64,000 bases of DNA from CBDCBA01 sp965214125 (GTDB lineage Bacteria > Planctomycetota > Phycisphaerae > Tepidisphaerales > Tepidisphaeraceae). The notes below the pieces were generated by a model. The model saw only the letters and a list, made by a program, of their open reading frames with translations, searched no databases and was not told the origin of the DNA. The stretch is from NCBI GenBank assembly GCA_965214125.1, contig CBDCBA010000034.1, positions 62,001-126,000 of the forward strand, in the 5' to 3' direction. A program made the position numbers and the translations under genes. Positions 16,957-25,806 of this stretch are shown one piece after another (positions within the stretch are counted from its first letter, which is position 1; the number at the start of each line of letters is the position of its first letter).

Positions 16957-17406
16957 CTAAGCGTAGTGCCACGGGTTCACGAGTCGCACGTCGCCCAAGT
17001 CGTTCAGGTGCTCGAAGTCGGCAGTGTTCCGTGTCGCCAGCGTGACAGGGGCCCCGGCACGACTGCGAGCCAGCACGACACCGCCGACGAGGGAGTCTCG
17101 CACGTCCTCCAGCCGTTTACCCACTGCACGTCGGTGAGCGAGGAAACGCCCCGCGGCATCCGCCGCATCAGCGTCGATCGGCAGCACGCCGGCCAACGCC
17201 TCTTCGAGAAAGGCCGTCCATTGCTGCTCAACAGCCCGCCTGCGTCGACCGGCGGGAAGGCGGGCGCTTCCGTAACGCAGTTCCAGCCGCGTGACCGCCG
17301 TGGTCACCAAAGCGCTCGGGTCCTGTGCGCGCGACCATCTGACCACGGATGCGATCGGCGTGTTCTTCATCAACTCGGAGACGACGTTTGTATCGAGGAC
17401 GGTCAC
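16957..17406 (-). CDS. PIN-domain toxin, FitB/VapC-like
   Basis: Protein of 149 residues with PIN acidic residues at Asp5 (VLDTNVVSELMK), Glu in TRLELRYG, Asp in DVRDSLVGG and Asp in RNTADFEHL. The VLDTNVVSE start and the late LATRNTADF match the FitB subgroup. It is expected to be a metal-dependent RNase. It starts with GTG at 17406, overlapping the antitoxin stop by four bases. The pair is inserted between rpmF and alaS on the same strand. Confidence 0.88.
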   Translation of the reverse strand: MTVLDTNVVSELMKNTPIASVVRWSRAQDPSALVTTAVTRLELRYGSARLPAGRRRRAVEQQWTAFLEEALAGVLPIDADAADAAGRFLAHRRAVGKRLEDVRDSLVGGVVLARSRAGAPVTLATRNTADFEHLNDLGDVRLVNPWHYA

Positions 17407-17753
17407 GCCTCATCCTCGTAGCTGCCGTATTCCGGGCCGGAGAAGTCGACGGAGCCAATTGGGCCGCGAATTTCAACGATCTCACCCTCCCGAAGCCCAC
17501 CGCCCGGATACTTCCGCTTGATCGCCTCAATCTTGTCCCACAACGACTCGCGTTGCGGTTGCGCTTCCTCATCGCTGTGCGAAGTAGAGTCGGGCGGGGC
17601 GAGTGGAGTGGAACGACCGTCGTCAACAGCGTCGATCAGCAGGCGGACGGCTTGCGCTTCCGGGCTGAGCCCGTTCGACGCTGCAAGGCGATCGAGCGCT
17701 GCGGCGGTGTCGGCTGGAACATTTCGGATCAGGAGCGTGCTCACAAGGCCCAT
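17403..17753 (-). CDS. Antitoxin, FitA-like ribbon-helix-helix
   Basis: Protein of 116 residues. The N-terminal 45 residues (STLLIRNVPADTAAALDRLAASNGLSPEAQAVRLLIDA) fit the FitA-type Arc ribbon-helix-helix fold that binds DNA as a dimer. The C-terminal acidic half would bind the PIN toxin. A central region with a WDKIEAIKRKYPGG motif is longer than in short FitA proteins. Its start lies one base from the alaS stop, so it may be read from the alaS transcript. Confidence 0.8.
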   Translation of the reverse strand: MGLVSTLLIRNVPADTAAALDRLAASNGLSPEAQAVRLLIDAVDDGRSTPLAPPDSTSHSDEEAQPQRESLWDKIEAIKRKYPGGGLREGEIVEIRGPIGSVDFSGPEYGSYEDEA

Positions 17754-17754
17754 C

Positions 17755-20454
17755 CTACCCGAGCGCTGAGCGGGCGAACGTCTTGGCCGCGTCGAGAGCG
17801 GCGACCAGCTTGGTGACGTCCTTGCCGCCGGCGACGGCGAAGTTGGGGCGGCCGCCGCCGCCCCCGCCGCAGGCTTTGGCGGCCTCGCGCACCCAGTCGC
17901 CCGCCTTAAGCCCCTTCTTGATGAGGTCGTCGCTCACGCCCGCCGCCAGCGACACCTTCTCGCCGCCGGCCGACGCCAGCAGCACCGCCACCGAGCCGGC
18001 CTTGTCCTTGACCGAGTCGACCACCTGCCGCAACTGCTCGGCCGTGGCGCTGCCGGCGTCGGCGACGACAACGGTCGCCCCGCCGATCGACTCCGCCTTG
18101 TCAAGCAACTCGCCGGCCAATGCCGACGGGTCGAGCGAGGCCGCTCCGCCGCCGGATTCGAGCTGCTTCTTGAGGTCCTTGATCTCCTTGCGCATCGCCG
18201 CGACGCGGGCCGGCGCCTCGTCGGCCGGCGCCGCCAGCGCCTGGCTGATGAGCTTGAGCTGCCGCTCGTTCTCCTGCGCCGCCTTGAGCGCCTCGCTTCC
18301 CGTCACGGCCGTGATCCGCCGCACGCCCTGGCTGACGCTCTCCTCGGCCACGATCTTGAAGCCGCCGATGTCGCCCGTCCGCTCCGCGTGCGTTCCGCCG
18401 CAAAACTCGATGCTGTGCAGTTGCCCGTCGCTGTCGCCCAGCTCGTTCGGCGAGACGTAGATCACGCGCACCGGGTTGGGATACTTCTCGCCGAAAACCG
18501 CACGCACGCCGCGCAGGGCCTTAGCATCGGCCAGCGGCATGAGCTTGCTGCGGACGGGAAGGTTGTCGCGAACCAGGGCGTTCACGCGGTTCTCGACCTT
18601 CTGGATGTCTTCGAAGTCGAGCGACTTGGCATGGCTGAAGTCGAAGCGTGTCTTCGCCTCGTCGACTAGGCTGCCGCGCTGCGCGACGTGGTCGCCGAGC
18701 ACTTGGCGCAGGGCGAGGTTCAGCAGGTGCGTGGCCGTGTGGTTGGCGGCGATGTCGCGGCGGCGGTTGTTCACGTGCTGATCGACCGCCTGCCCGACCG
18801 CGAGTGAACCTGCGACGACCTTGCCCGCGTGCAGCACGCGCCCACCGACCCGGCGGGTGTCGAGCACCTCGAACACGCCGCCTTCGCCGCGAATCGTGCC
18901 GGTGTCGCCCACCTGCCCGCCCTGCTCGGCGTAGAAGCAGGTGCGATCCAGCAGCAGGCTCGCCTCGTCGCCTTCCTTTAAGGTGCCGTCGGTCGAGACA
19001 TTATCGCCGCGGACGATCGCGAGGATGGTTGCGTCGTCGTTCACGCAGTCGTATTTGGGCGCGTCGTCGGTGTCGGGTAAATCGCCGAAGTCGACGGCAA
19101 CGGCGGCGGTGGTCTCGCCGCGGCTCTTCTCCTGGAACTCCCTGAACAACCGCCCGTACTCGGCGACGTCGGGCTCGAGCCCGTCGTCCCGCGCCATCTG
19201 CATCGCCATGTCCGGCGGAAATCCCTGCTCGGTGTGCAAGTCGAACAGGTCGCGGCCGCTGAAGACGTTGCCGTTTTCTTTCCCCCGCTCGGCCGCCTCG
19301 GCGTAGAGCTTTAGTCCGCGGTCGATGACCTTCAGGAAGTCGGCCTCCTCGCGCGACACGACGTCGACGATCTCCCGCTCTCGGTCGGCGATTTCCGGAA
19401 ACGCCCTGCCCATCTGTTCAACGACGGGCGGCACGAGCTTGAACAGAAACGGAGAGGTCTGGCCGAGCGTCGTGTAGCCGTACCGACAGGCGCGGCGGAT
19501 GACGCTGCGCAAAACGCTGTCCGCCTTGTTCGGCCCCGGCCTCGCCCCGTCGGCAATCGCGAACGTCGCCATCCGCGCGTGGTCGGCGATCACGCGAAAG
19601 GCGATGCCGACCGGGTCATCCAACGCCGGCGAATACGGTTTGCCCGTCAGCAGCGCGATGCGCGTCAGCAACGGCTCGAACACGTCCGTCTCGTAGTTGC
19701 TCGTCTTGCCCTGCAGGATGCGGACGATGCGCTCGAAGCCCATGCCCGTGTCGACGTGCTTGTTCGGCAGCGGCTTGAGCGCCTCCTCCGTCCGGTTGAA
19801 CTGGATGAAGACCAGGTTCCAGATCTCGACCACCGTGTCCTGCCCGTCGGCATTCACCAGATGGCCGCCCGACTTGTCGTCGCTGCGGTCGTAGTGGATT
19901 TCGCTGCAAGGCCCGCACGGGCCGACATCGCCCATCTCCCAGAAGTTGTCCTTCTTGTTGCCGGGATGGATGCGGTCGGCCGGCAGGTACTGTTGCCAGA
20001 GTTCCTTCGCCTCAACGTCCGGCTCAAGCCCCTCGCTCGCGTCGCCTTCGAAGTAGGTGGCGTGGAGGCGTTCGGGGTCGAGGCCCCAGGTGTCGACGAG
20101 CAGTTCCCACGCCCACGCGATCGCCTCGGCCTTGAAGTAGTCGCCGAACGACCAGTTGCCGAGCATTTCGAAGAACGTGTGGTGGTACGTGTCGCGGCCG
20201 ACGTCGTCGAGGTCGTTGTGCTTGCCGCCGGCGCGGATGCACTTCTGGCTGTTGGCCGCCCGCGGCGGGCCGTAGACGGTGAGCTTCTCTTCCCCGAGGA
20301 AGATCGGCTTGAACTGGTTCATGCCGGCGTTGGCGAAGAGCAACGTCGGGTCGCCGTGCGGCACGACGGGCGACGACGGCACGTGCGCGTGGCCGTGCTT
20401 GGCCACGAAGAAATCAATGAACTGCTGGCGAATCTCGCTGCTGGTGAGCGGCAT
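17755..20454 (-). CDS. alaS: Alanyl-tRNA synthetase
   Basis: Charges tRNA-Ala in the cytoplasm. The 899-residue protein has the class II catalytic domain (FANAGMNQFKPIFLGEE, FFEMLGNWSFGDYFK), the editing domain with HTATHLLN and CGGTHAERTGDIG zinc site, and the C-terminal DHHA1/C-Ala part rich in glycine (CGGGGGGRPNFAVAGGKD). ATG 20454 gives MPLTSSEIRQQFIDFF, a standard start. Complete and typical. Confidence 0.98.
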   Translation of the reverse strand: MPLTSSEIRQQFIDFFVAKHGHAHVPSSPVVPHGDPTLLFANAGMNQFKPIFLGEEKLTVYGPPRAANSQKCIRAGGKHNDLDDVGRDTYHHTFFEMLGNWSFGDYFKAEAIAWAWELLVDTWGLDPERLHATYFEGDASEGLEPDVEAKELWQQYLPADRIHPGNKKDNFWEMGDVGPCGPCSEIHYDRSDDKSGGHLVNADGQDTVVEIWNLVFIQFNRTEEALKPLPNKHVDTGMGFERIVRILQGKTSNYETDVFEPLLTRIALLTGKPYSPALDDPVGIAFRVIADHARMATFAIADGARPGPNKADSVLRSVIRRACRYGYTTLGQTSPFLFKLVPPVVEQMGRAFPEIADREREIVDVVSREEADFLKVIDRGLKLYAEAAERGKENGNVFSGRDLFDLHTEQGFPPDMAMQMARDDGLEPDVAEYGRLFREFQEKSRGETTAAVAVDFGDLPDTDDAPKYDCVNDDATILAIVRGDNVSTDGTLKEGDEASLLLDRTCFYAEQGGQVGDTGTIRGEGGVFEVLDTRRVGGRVLHAGKVVAGSLAVGQAVDQHVNNRRRDIAANHTATHLLNLALRQVLGDHVAQRGSLVDEAKTRFDFSHAKSLDFEDIQKVENRVNALVRDNLPVRSKLMPLADAKALRGVRAVFGEKYPNPVRVIYVSPNELGDSDGQLHSIEFCGGTHAERTGDIGGFKIVAEESVSQGVRRITAVTGSEALKAAQENERQLKLISQALAAPADEAPARVAAMRKEIKDLKKQLESGGGAASLDPSALAGELLDKAESIGGATVVVADAGSATAEQLRQVVDSVKDKAGSVAVLLASAGGEKVSLAAGVSDDLIKKGLKAGDWVREAAKACGGGGGGRPNFAVAGGKDVTKLVAALDAAKTFARSALG

Positions 20455-20536
20455 GGGGCGGGATGATAGGGACGGCTGCCAAACCTGCCGAAAAAGCGGC
20501 GTCACCTTGAGCGGGTCCGGGTTCCGTCATGCTGTC

Positions 20537-21238
20537 TCAGAGCGCCGCTCCGGTGGCAAACAGGCCGACGTACAGGGCAACCCCAACCGCTTGGATCGGC
20601 AGTGTCACCACGTCCAATGCCGCCGAGGGCACCAAGATGAGAGGGCGCACGAGTAGGCCGGGGATGTTGGGCACGGTGTGCCGTTCGGTCCAGTCAATCT
20701 TGATCCAATATGGGCCCCTCTCATCGGGCGAATTGGCAAACTTCAGCGTGCGACGGTGGGTGAGTGGAGAAAGCCCTCGCTGACGTACCCACGCTGGCGG
20801 TGTTTCGGCCACGCGCAGGGCGATCCGCGTCCCCTCCCGGCGGACGGGCACCTTGTCATCCGGCGTGGTTCCAATCGCGCGCACCGTGATTTGCGGTGGA
20901 TGGTTAAGGCGCCTAGAGACTTCGACGGGTGCTGTTGCCGGATCGGGAAACCGCTCTAGCAGCACCGCCCGCTCCCGCCGGGCGGCAGTCAAGGCTTCAA
21001 GGAGTGACGCGCGAGGGACAACTAAAACGTGATCCACACGCCGCTCGTCTCGCATGCCGAAGCCGATTGCAATGTTACCGCTGGCGCTCACCGCAGAAGC
21101 GACCGGCATTGGCGCGGGCACCGACCGCCGCGTCAACTCCCGCGTGTCCTCGATCGCCCTCATCGTCAAGCAGCCGGTCTGCCCAAGAACAAGGGGCGCG
21201 AGCATCACCGCGAGGACGTAAAGAGCCGGTTGCCGCAT
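20537..21238 (-). CDS. Predicted lipoprotein, unknown function
   Basis: Protein of 233 residues with a signal segment ending at Cys23 (LVLGQTGC). The middle has a VSRRLNHPPQITVRAIG strand and a FANSPDERGPYWIKIDWTER block. The C-terminus is a long hydrophobic stretch (about residues 205-233) that could anchor in a membrane. I do not recognise the family. It is on the same strand as alaS and upstream of it, with an 82-bp gap to the alaS start. Confidence 0.6.
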   Translation of the reverse strand: MRQPALYVLAVMLAPLVLGQTGCLTMRAIEDTRELTRRSVPAPMPVASAVSASGNIAIGFGMRDERRVDHVLVVPRASLLEALTAARRERAVLLERFPDPATAPVEVSRRLNHPPQITVRAIGTTPDDKVPVRREGTRIALRVAETPPAWVRQRGLSPLTHRRTLKFANSPDERGPYWIKIDWTERHTVPNIPGLLVRPLILVPSAALDVVTLPIQAVGVALYVGLFATGAAL

Positions 21239-21282
21239 GATGCGATACGCTAACGCATCAACCGGTCGCCCGCTTGGTCGCA

Positions 21283-22038
21283 TCATACCCGGTGCTCCGG
21301 ATTCTCGAAGTCGAACCGGCAACCCGCCTTCCACGCACGGCGGTCGTTGCCGTGGTTGGGGAGGCCGCCGGCGTCCTTGAGGAGCTTGGCGGTGTGCAGC
21401 AGGTTCCACGTCATAATCGTGGTGTTGCGCTGGACGAACTCGTTGTCAAAGCCGGCGCGCCCACCGCTGTCGGTCTCGTCGCCGTAGCTTGGGCCGGGGC
21501 CGGCTTCGCCGATCCAGCCGCAGTCGGCCTGGGGCGGGATGAGGAGGCCGAGGTGGCTCATCGAGTAGAGCAAACTCATGCTCGCGTGCTTGATGCCGTC
21601 CTCGTTGCCGGTCACGACGCACCCGCCAACCTTGCCGTAGTAGATGCTTTGACCTCGATCGTTTAGCTCGCCGCTCATGGCGTAGAGACGTTCGATGAGG
21701 ACGCGGCAGACGCTACTCTGCTCGCCTAGCCAAAGGGGTGTACCGATCACCAGGATATCGGCGGCGTCGACTTGTTCCCACAACTTCGGCCAATCGTCCG
21801 ACTTGGCCCCGTTCTCGGTCATGTCCTTGTAGACGCCCGCCGGCACGTCGTGGCTGCGCAGGTGGACGTGCTCGACGTTCACCCGGTTCTTCTCCATCAT
21901 CTCGCCGACGACGTCGAGCAACAGTTGCGTGTGGCTCTCGCCGGCGTTGTACTTCAGCGTGGTGTTGAAGATCAGGGCGCGGAGGTTGGAAAAGTCCGTG
22001 GTGTTGTCGGCGCAGAGCTGGCGTTGCTGGTCGTTCAT
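21283..22038 (-). CDS. Flavodoxin-fold NAD(P)H-dependent reductase
   Basis: Protein of 251 residues of the NADPH-dependent FMN reductase/flavodoxin-like family. The FMN phosphate loop is ALIFNTTLKYNAGESHTQLL near residues 22-40, and ILVIGTPLWLGEQSSVCRVLIERL is the typical second loop. GKVGGCVVTGNEDG fits the third. It is cytoplasmic and probably an oxidoreductase of unknown acceptor. ATG 22038 is chosen because the flavodoxin strand follows within 22 residues; the long upstream frame runs through a palindromic repeat. Confidence 0.85.
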   Translation of the reverse strand: MNDQQRQLCADNTTDFSNLRALIFNTTLKYNAGESHTQLLLDVVGEMMEKNRVNVEHVHLRSHDVPAGVYKDMTENGAKSDDWPKLWEQVDAADILVIGTPLWLGEQSSVCRVLIERLYAMSGELNDRGQSIYYGKVGGCVVTGNEDGIKHASMSLLYSMSHLGLLIPPQADCGWIGEAGPGPSYGDETDSGGRAGFDNEFVQRNTTIMTWNLLHTAKLLKDAGGLPNHGNDRRAWKAGCRFDFENPEHRV

Positions 22039-22073
22039 CAGCGGGAGATTATCGCAATTCTCAAATTTTCGCT

Positions 22074-22133
22074 GGGTGCCACTGCATCCTTGCAGTGGTC
22101 GAACGCAGACACTGCAAGGATGCAGTGGCACCA
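22074..22133. repeat. Nested palindromic inverted repeat, family F
   Basis: Arms 22074-22097 and 22110-22133 pair over 24 bp with one mismatch. Each arm is itself a palindrome, CACTGCA-TCCT-TGCAGTG. The same arm sequence recurs at 53254-53320 with an unrelated loop. It lies between two divergent genes, where a terminator would serve no purpose. Confidence 0.93.
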
Positions 22134-22176
22134 GAGCCGCTAACAGTTCGGCCACGGATTCGGCATACTCCCCCGC

Positions 22177-24276
22177 ATGCCACGCCTTCGCCTCGCGACG
22201 TTGATGGTCTTCTGGTGCGTCGCGGTTTGCGCGGCGACGCCGGTGGACGAGCTGCTCGACGGCGTGGAGACGGTCGCTCGGCCGGGGATTCCTGGGACCG
22301 TCGTCGCCTTCGGCGAGCACAGCGGCGGGCTGCTGCAACACGGCGAGAACGACCCGCGCCTGATCGCCGCCTGGGCGGACGTGCCGGGCCGCGGGCGCGT
22401 GGTCCTCTTCGGCCACGGCGGGTACCTGACCGCAGACGAGTTCGACACGAAGACGTTGATCCAGAACGCGGTCCTCTGGCTCGGTCGGAATGATCCGGTG
22501 CGGCGCATCGGCTCCGACCTGACCAAGCTCGGCGAACTCGACGTGCTCGTACTTCCCGCCTCGCGTGTGACGACCGACGCCCAAGTGCTGGCGATCGTCA
22601 ACTTCCTCGATAACGGCGGGAGCTGGCTGACGGCAGCGACGGGGTGGGGCTGGGAGCAGATCCACGGTCGCCCGCTGCGCGACGGGTTCAAAGCGAACGC
22701 GGCGCTGGCGAGCGTTGGGCTGGCCGTCGCGGGCGATTTGACGGACGCCGGCCCGTCGCTCGCCGTGGTGCGGCCGGGGCCGCACACGAACGCTCTTGCC
22801 GCCTTCGACCTGTTAACGGGCGAGGCCGACGCCGAAGATTCCGCCTTCCGCGCCGCCGGCGAAGCTTTGCGGCAGGCGGTGCCCTACCTGCCGCGCAACG
22901 GCCGGGTTTTCCAGGCCTTGCAATCGCTCGACGCGGGCGACGTCAGCGGCATCGTCCCGCCGGGAACGCAGAGGCCCGAGGCGCGGAAGGAAGCGCTCGG
23001 CCGCGTCGCGACTGTCGCGCGGCAACTCGCGTACGAGTCGCTCCCGCCGCACGGCACGCCGGCCGACCCGACGGCGACGACATTCCCCGGCACCGTCGAC
23101 GGCGGCTTTGGCGGCAAAGTGTCGAGTCGGCAACTCGATTTGGGCGTTCCCCGATGGCGGTCGCTCGACTGGTACGCCGTGCCGGGCGAGGTCGTCTCCA
23201 TCTCCGCCACCGGTCTGCCGGACGGGGCGAAGCTGCGCATCGGCAGCCACAGCGATCGGCTCTACCACAAGCCGACGTGGCAGCGGTTCCCGGAGATTTC
23301 GCGCACCTGGCCGCTGGCGGATGGGCAGTCGCAGTTCACGAGTCCGTTTGGCGGAATCATCTATCTGGAAGTCCCCGAAGGGGCGACTGGCGAAGCCGAC
23401 GTCCGCGTGACGGGCGCGGCCAAGATGCCTTGGTTCGTCCTCGGCGAAACCACGCCGCAGCAGTGGCGGTCGCGGCGTGACAATCCGGGGCCGTGGGCGG
23501 AGTTGGCGTGCGATTCGGTGATCTTCACCGTCCCCTCGTCGGCCGTCCGCGACCTCGACGACCCGACGCCGATCATGGAGCACTGGCAGGCCGTCCAAGC
23601 CGCGAACGCGAAGTTGGCGGGCATCGACCCCGATCGGCCGTACCCGATGCGGATCGTGAACGACGTGCAGATTTCCGCCGGTTACATGCACGCGGGCTAC
23701 CCGATTATGACCCACCTGGACATGGCCGAAAAGCAGCTCGACCTCGATTGGCTGCGGTCGATCGAGGCGTGGGGCTTCTACCACGAGCTCGGCCACAACC
23801 ACCAGAAGCCGGCGTGGACGTGGAGCGGCTTGACGGAAGTCACGTGCAACCTGTTCAGCATGTACGTGCTCGAAACCGTCTGCGACCTGCCGCCCGAGGA
23901 GGCGACGAAGCGGGCGCTGGTCGACGCGAAGGAGAAAATCGACGCCCACCTGAAGCGCGTGGCCGCGGGCGAGGAGTCCAACTGGAAGGCCGACCCCTTC
24001 GTGGCGCTGGGCTTCTACGCGGATCTGCGCATGCACTTCGGCTGGGAGCCCTTCGAGCAGGTGTTCCGCGAATACGAGGAAGAGAACATCAACCCGCGAA
24101 CCGATCGCGAGCGGCGGAGCGAGTTCTACCGCCGGATGAGCTTGGCCGTCGATCGCGACCTTGGGCCTTACTTCGAGGCGTGGGGCGTCGCCATCACTCC
24201 GGAGGCTCGCAGGGGATTGGTCGGCATGGAGCCGTGGCAGTCGCCACGGGTCGACGCCGCGCTGGGCGATGGGTAA
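22177..24276 (+). CDS. M60-like (enhancin/TCAF type) metallopeptidase
   Basis: Secreted 699-residue protein. A signal peptide covers about residues 1-19. Residues 20-300 look like the glutamine-amidotransferase-like domain found before M60 peptidases in TCAF-type proteins (VVLFGHGGYL, VLVLPASR, NFLDNGGSWLTAATGWGW). The peptidase part has the zinc motif His536-Glu-Leu-Gly-His540 followed by NHQ, then a Glu in LTEVTCNLFS. M60 members cut glycosylated proteins such as mucins; here an extracellular glycoprotein or polysaccharide-protein target is plausible. It stands alone after a divergent gene. Confidence 0.85.
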   Translation: MPRLRLATLMVFWCVAVCAATPVDELLDGVETVARPGIPGTVVAFGEHSGGLLQHGENDPRLIAAWADVPGRGRVVLFGHGGYLTADEFDTKTLIQNAVLWLGRNDPVRRIGSDLTKLGELDVLVLPASRVTTDAQVLAIVNFLDNGGSWLTAATGWGWEQIHGRPLRDGFKANAALASVGLAVAGDLTDAGPSLAVVRPGPHTNALAAFDLLTGEADAEDSAFRAAGEALRQAVPYLPRNGRVFQALQSLDAGDVSGIVPPGTQRPEARKEALGRVATVARQLAYESLPPHGTPADPTATTFPGTVDGGFGGKVSSRQLDLGVPRWRSLDWYAVPGEVVSISATGLPDGAKLRIGSHSDRLYHKPTWQRFPEISRTWPLADGQSQFTSPFGGIIYLEVPEGATGEADVRVTGAAKMPWFVLGETTPQQWRSRRDNPGPWAELACDSVIFTVPSSAVRDLDDPTPIMEHWQAVQAANAKLAGIDPDRPYPMRIVNDVQISAGYMHAGYPIMTHLDMAEKQLDLDWLRSIEAWGFYHELGHNHQKPAWTWSGLTEVTCNLFSMYVLETVCDLPPEEATKRALVDAKEKIDAHLKRVAAGEESNWKADPFVALGFYADLRMHFGWEPFEQVFREYEEENINPRTDRERRSEFYRRMSLAVDRDLGPYFEAWGVAITPEARRGLVGMEPWQSPRVDAALGDG

Positions 24277-24325
24277 CGAACCTAACCGCTCAAGTGTCGA
24301 GCGTGCCGCGTCCGATAAGAGTGGC

Positions 24326-24880
24326 ATGTCTCTGTTCCCCGTCGCTCGCCGTCTGTCGCCGTTCGCCCGCCCCGTCGCCGCGATGGCGTGGGAGGCGTAT
24401 CCGCCGGTGGCGATCCTGGTGGTCGCGCTGCTGGTCGGCGCCGGCTGCAAGAGCGGGGACGACGTCCGCACCGGCGACGAGTTGCAGGACGACTCGAACG
24501 TCATCTCCGCCATCGACGGCACGGCCACCCTTGCCTCGGCGGACGTCGAGACCGAGCTGGCGACGCTGGCGTTCCCGAGCGAGTTGCCGACGATCGGCAC
24601 CGCCGCCGCCCGCGCGACGATCCGTCACGGCAAGGATCAGGTCGACCTCTTCAACCTCTCCAAGACCAAGTGGCCCCGCGTGCGCGTCTGGCTGAACGGC
24701 GAATACTCGACGCTCGTGCAGGACCTCGAGAGCGGCAAGCTCCAGCGGCTGCGCTTTGCCTCGTTCCTCAACGCCGACGGCAAGCCGTTCCCGAGCGACA
24801 ACCGCACCGTGCGCGTCGAGCGCGTCGAGATGCAAACCGGCGACGAACTGGCGCGGGTGCGATTCGGGATCGGAAGGTAG
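24326..24880 (+). CDS. Small predicted lipoprotein, unknown function
   Basis: Protein of 184 residues with a late hydrophobic segment and a lipobox at Cys41 (LLVGAGC). The mature domain is compact (TIRHGKDQVDLFNLSKTKWP, VRVWLNGEYSTLV, RLRFASFLNADGKPFP) and looks like a single beta-rich domain. Function unknown. ATG 24326 is the first start after the M60 gene stop. A 42-bp-armed inverted repeat follows the stop. Confidence 0.6.
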   Translation: MSLFPVARRLSPFARPVAAMAWEAYPPVAILVVALLVGAGCKSGDDVRTGDELQDDSNVISAIDGTATLASADVETELATLAFPSELPTIGTAAARATIRHGKDQVDLFNLSKTKWPRVRVWLNGEYSTLVQDLESGKLQRLRFASFLNADGKPFPSDNRTVRVERVEMQTGDELARVRFGIGR

Positions 24881-24882
24881 TG

Positions 24883-24985
24883 CGGAAAGGATGAGGGCAG
24901 AAGGATGAAGGATGAACCCGAGCCAGAAGGGACGTTTCCCTCCGGCTCGGGTTCATCCTTCATCCTTCTGCCCTCATCCTTTCGG
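24883..24985. terminator. Very long bidirectional hairpin between convergent genes
   Basis: Arms 24883-24924 and 24944-24985 pair over 42 bp with one mismatch, with a 19-bp loop. The arms are built from GGATGAGG/GAAGGATGAAGG words. It sits exactly between the stop of the lipoprotein gene and the stop of rpsD, so it could end transcription from both sides. Confidence 0.85.
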
Positions 24986-24987
24986 AT

Positions 24988-25584
24988 TTAGCGGTAGAAC
25001 TCGATAATCAGGTTCATGTTGACCTCGAACGGCACGTCCTCGGGGGCCGGCAGGGCCTGGACCTTGGCGAGCAGGTTGTTCGGGTTGAAGTCGATCCAGC
25101 TCGGCACGTCGTGGCCGGCAAGGGACTCCAGGTTCTCGCGGGCGAGCGGGCGGGCCTTCTCCTTCACGCTGATCTCCATGCCCGGCTCGACGCTGAAGCT
25201 GGGGATGTCGACCTTCTTGCCGTTCACCAGAATGTGCCCGTGGTTGACCATCTGCCGACTCGCCCAGATCGTGCGGGCGATGCCCATGCGGCGGACGACG
25301 TTGTCGAGGCGGCGCTCGAGCAACTGGATGAAGACCGTCGCCGTGTTGCCCTTGCTGCGGCGGGCTTGGTCGAGGGTGAGACGGAACTGCTTTTCAAGCA
25401 CGCCGTAGTGGTAGCGCAGCTTCTGCTTCTCGATCAGGCGGATGCCGTACTCGGTCGAGCGTCGCCCGCGGTAGCCGTGGACGCCGGGGAGCTGGAGCTC
25501 CTTGCTCGTGTGCTTGGGGATGTCGGCGATCGGCACGCCGACGCGACGGGAGAGACGAACCTTCGGGCCGGTGTAGCGGGCCAT
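24988..25584 (-). CDS. rpsD: 30S ribosomal protein S4
   Basis: Primary 16S rRNA-binding protein that nucleates small-subunit assembly. The 198-residue protein has the N-terminal domain (GPKVRLSRRVGVPI, GRRSTEYGIRLIEKQKLRYHYG) without the zinc-binding cysteines. The S4 RNA-binding domain follows (RRLDNVVRRMGIARTIWASRQMVNHGHILVNGKKV). It stands alone instead of in an alpha operon with rpoA. Confidence 0.96.
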   Translation of the reverse strand: MARYTGPKVRLSRRVGVPIADIPKHTSKELQLPGVHGYRGRRSTEYGIRLIEKQKLRYHYGVLEKQFRLTLDQARRSKGNTATVFIQLLERRLDNVVRRMGIARTIWASRQMVNHGHILVNGKKVDIPSFSVEPGMEISVKEKARPLARENLESLAGHDVPSWIDFNPNNLLAKVQALPAPEDVPFEVNMNLIIEFYR

Positions 25585-25806
25585 GAATCAGTCACCTTTC
25601 GCGACTCGATCAGGAGATCGCGGCAAAACAGGCACGGCGCCTTCTGCCCCTCCGCGGCGCGGGGCGAGGACGGCTGACGTGCGGTTGCCGGGGATCCGCG
25701 TGGTTTCGGGCACGCGGGCCGGGGTCAGGATGGGACGGAGGGAACGAGGCCGACCGTCGTCGCGGGCGGGCATGCTAGGCGGGCCGGGCGACGACGGCGC
25801 GGTGAG

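Noticed and set aside
20455..20505. Longer start for alaS at 20505
   Set aside because: ATG 20454 gives the usual synthetase N-terminus; the extra 17 residues have no counterpart in the family.
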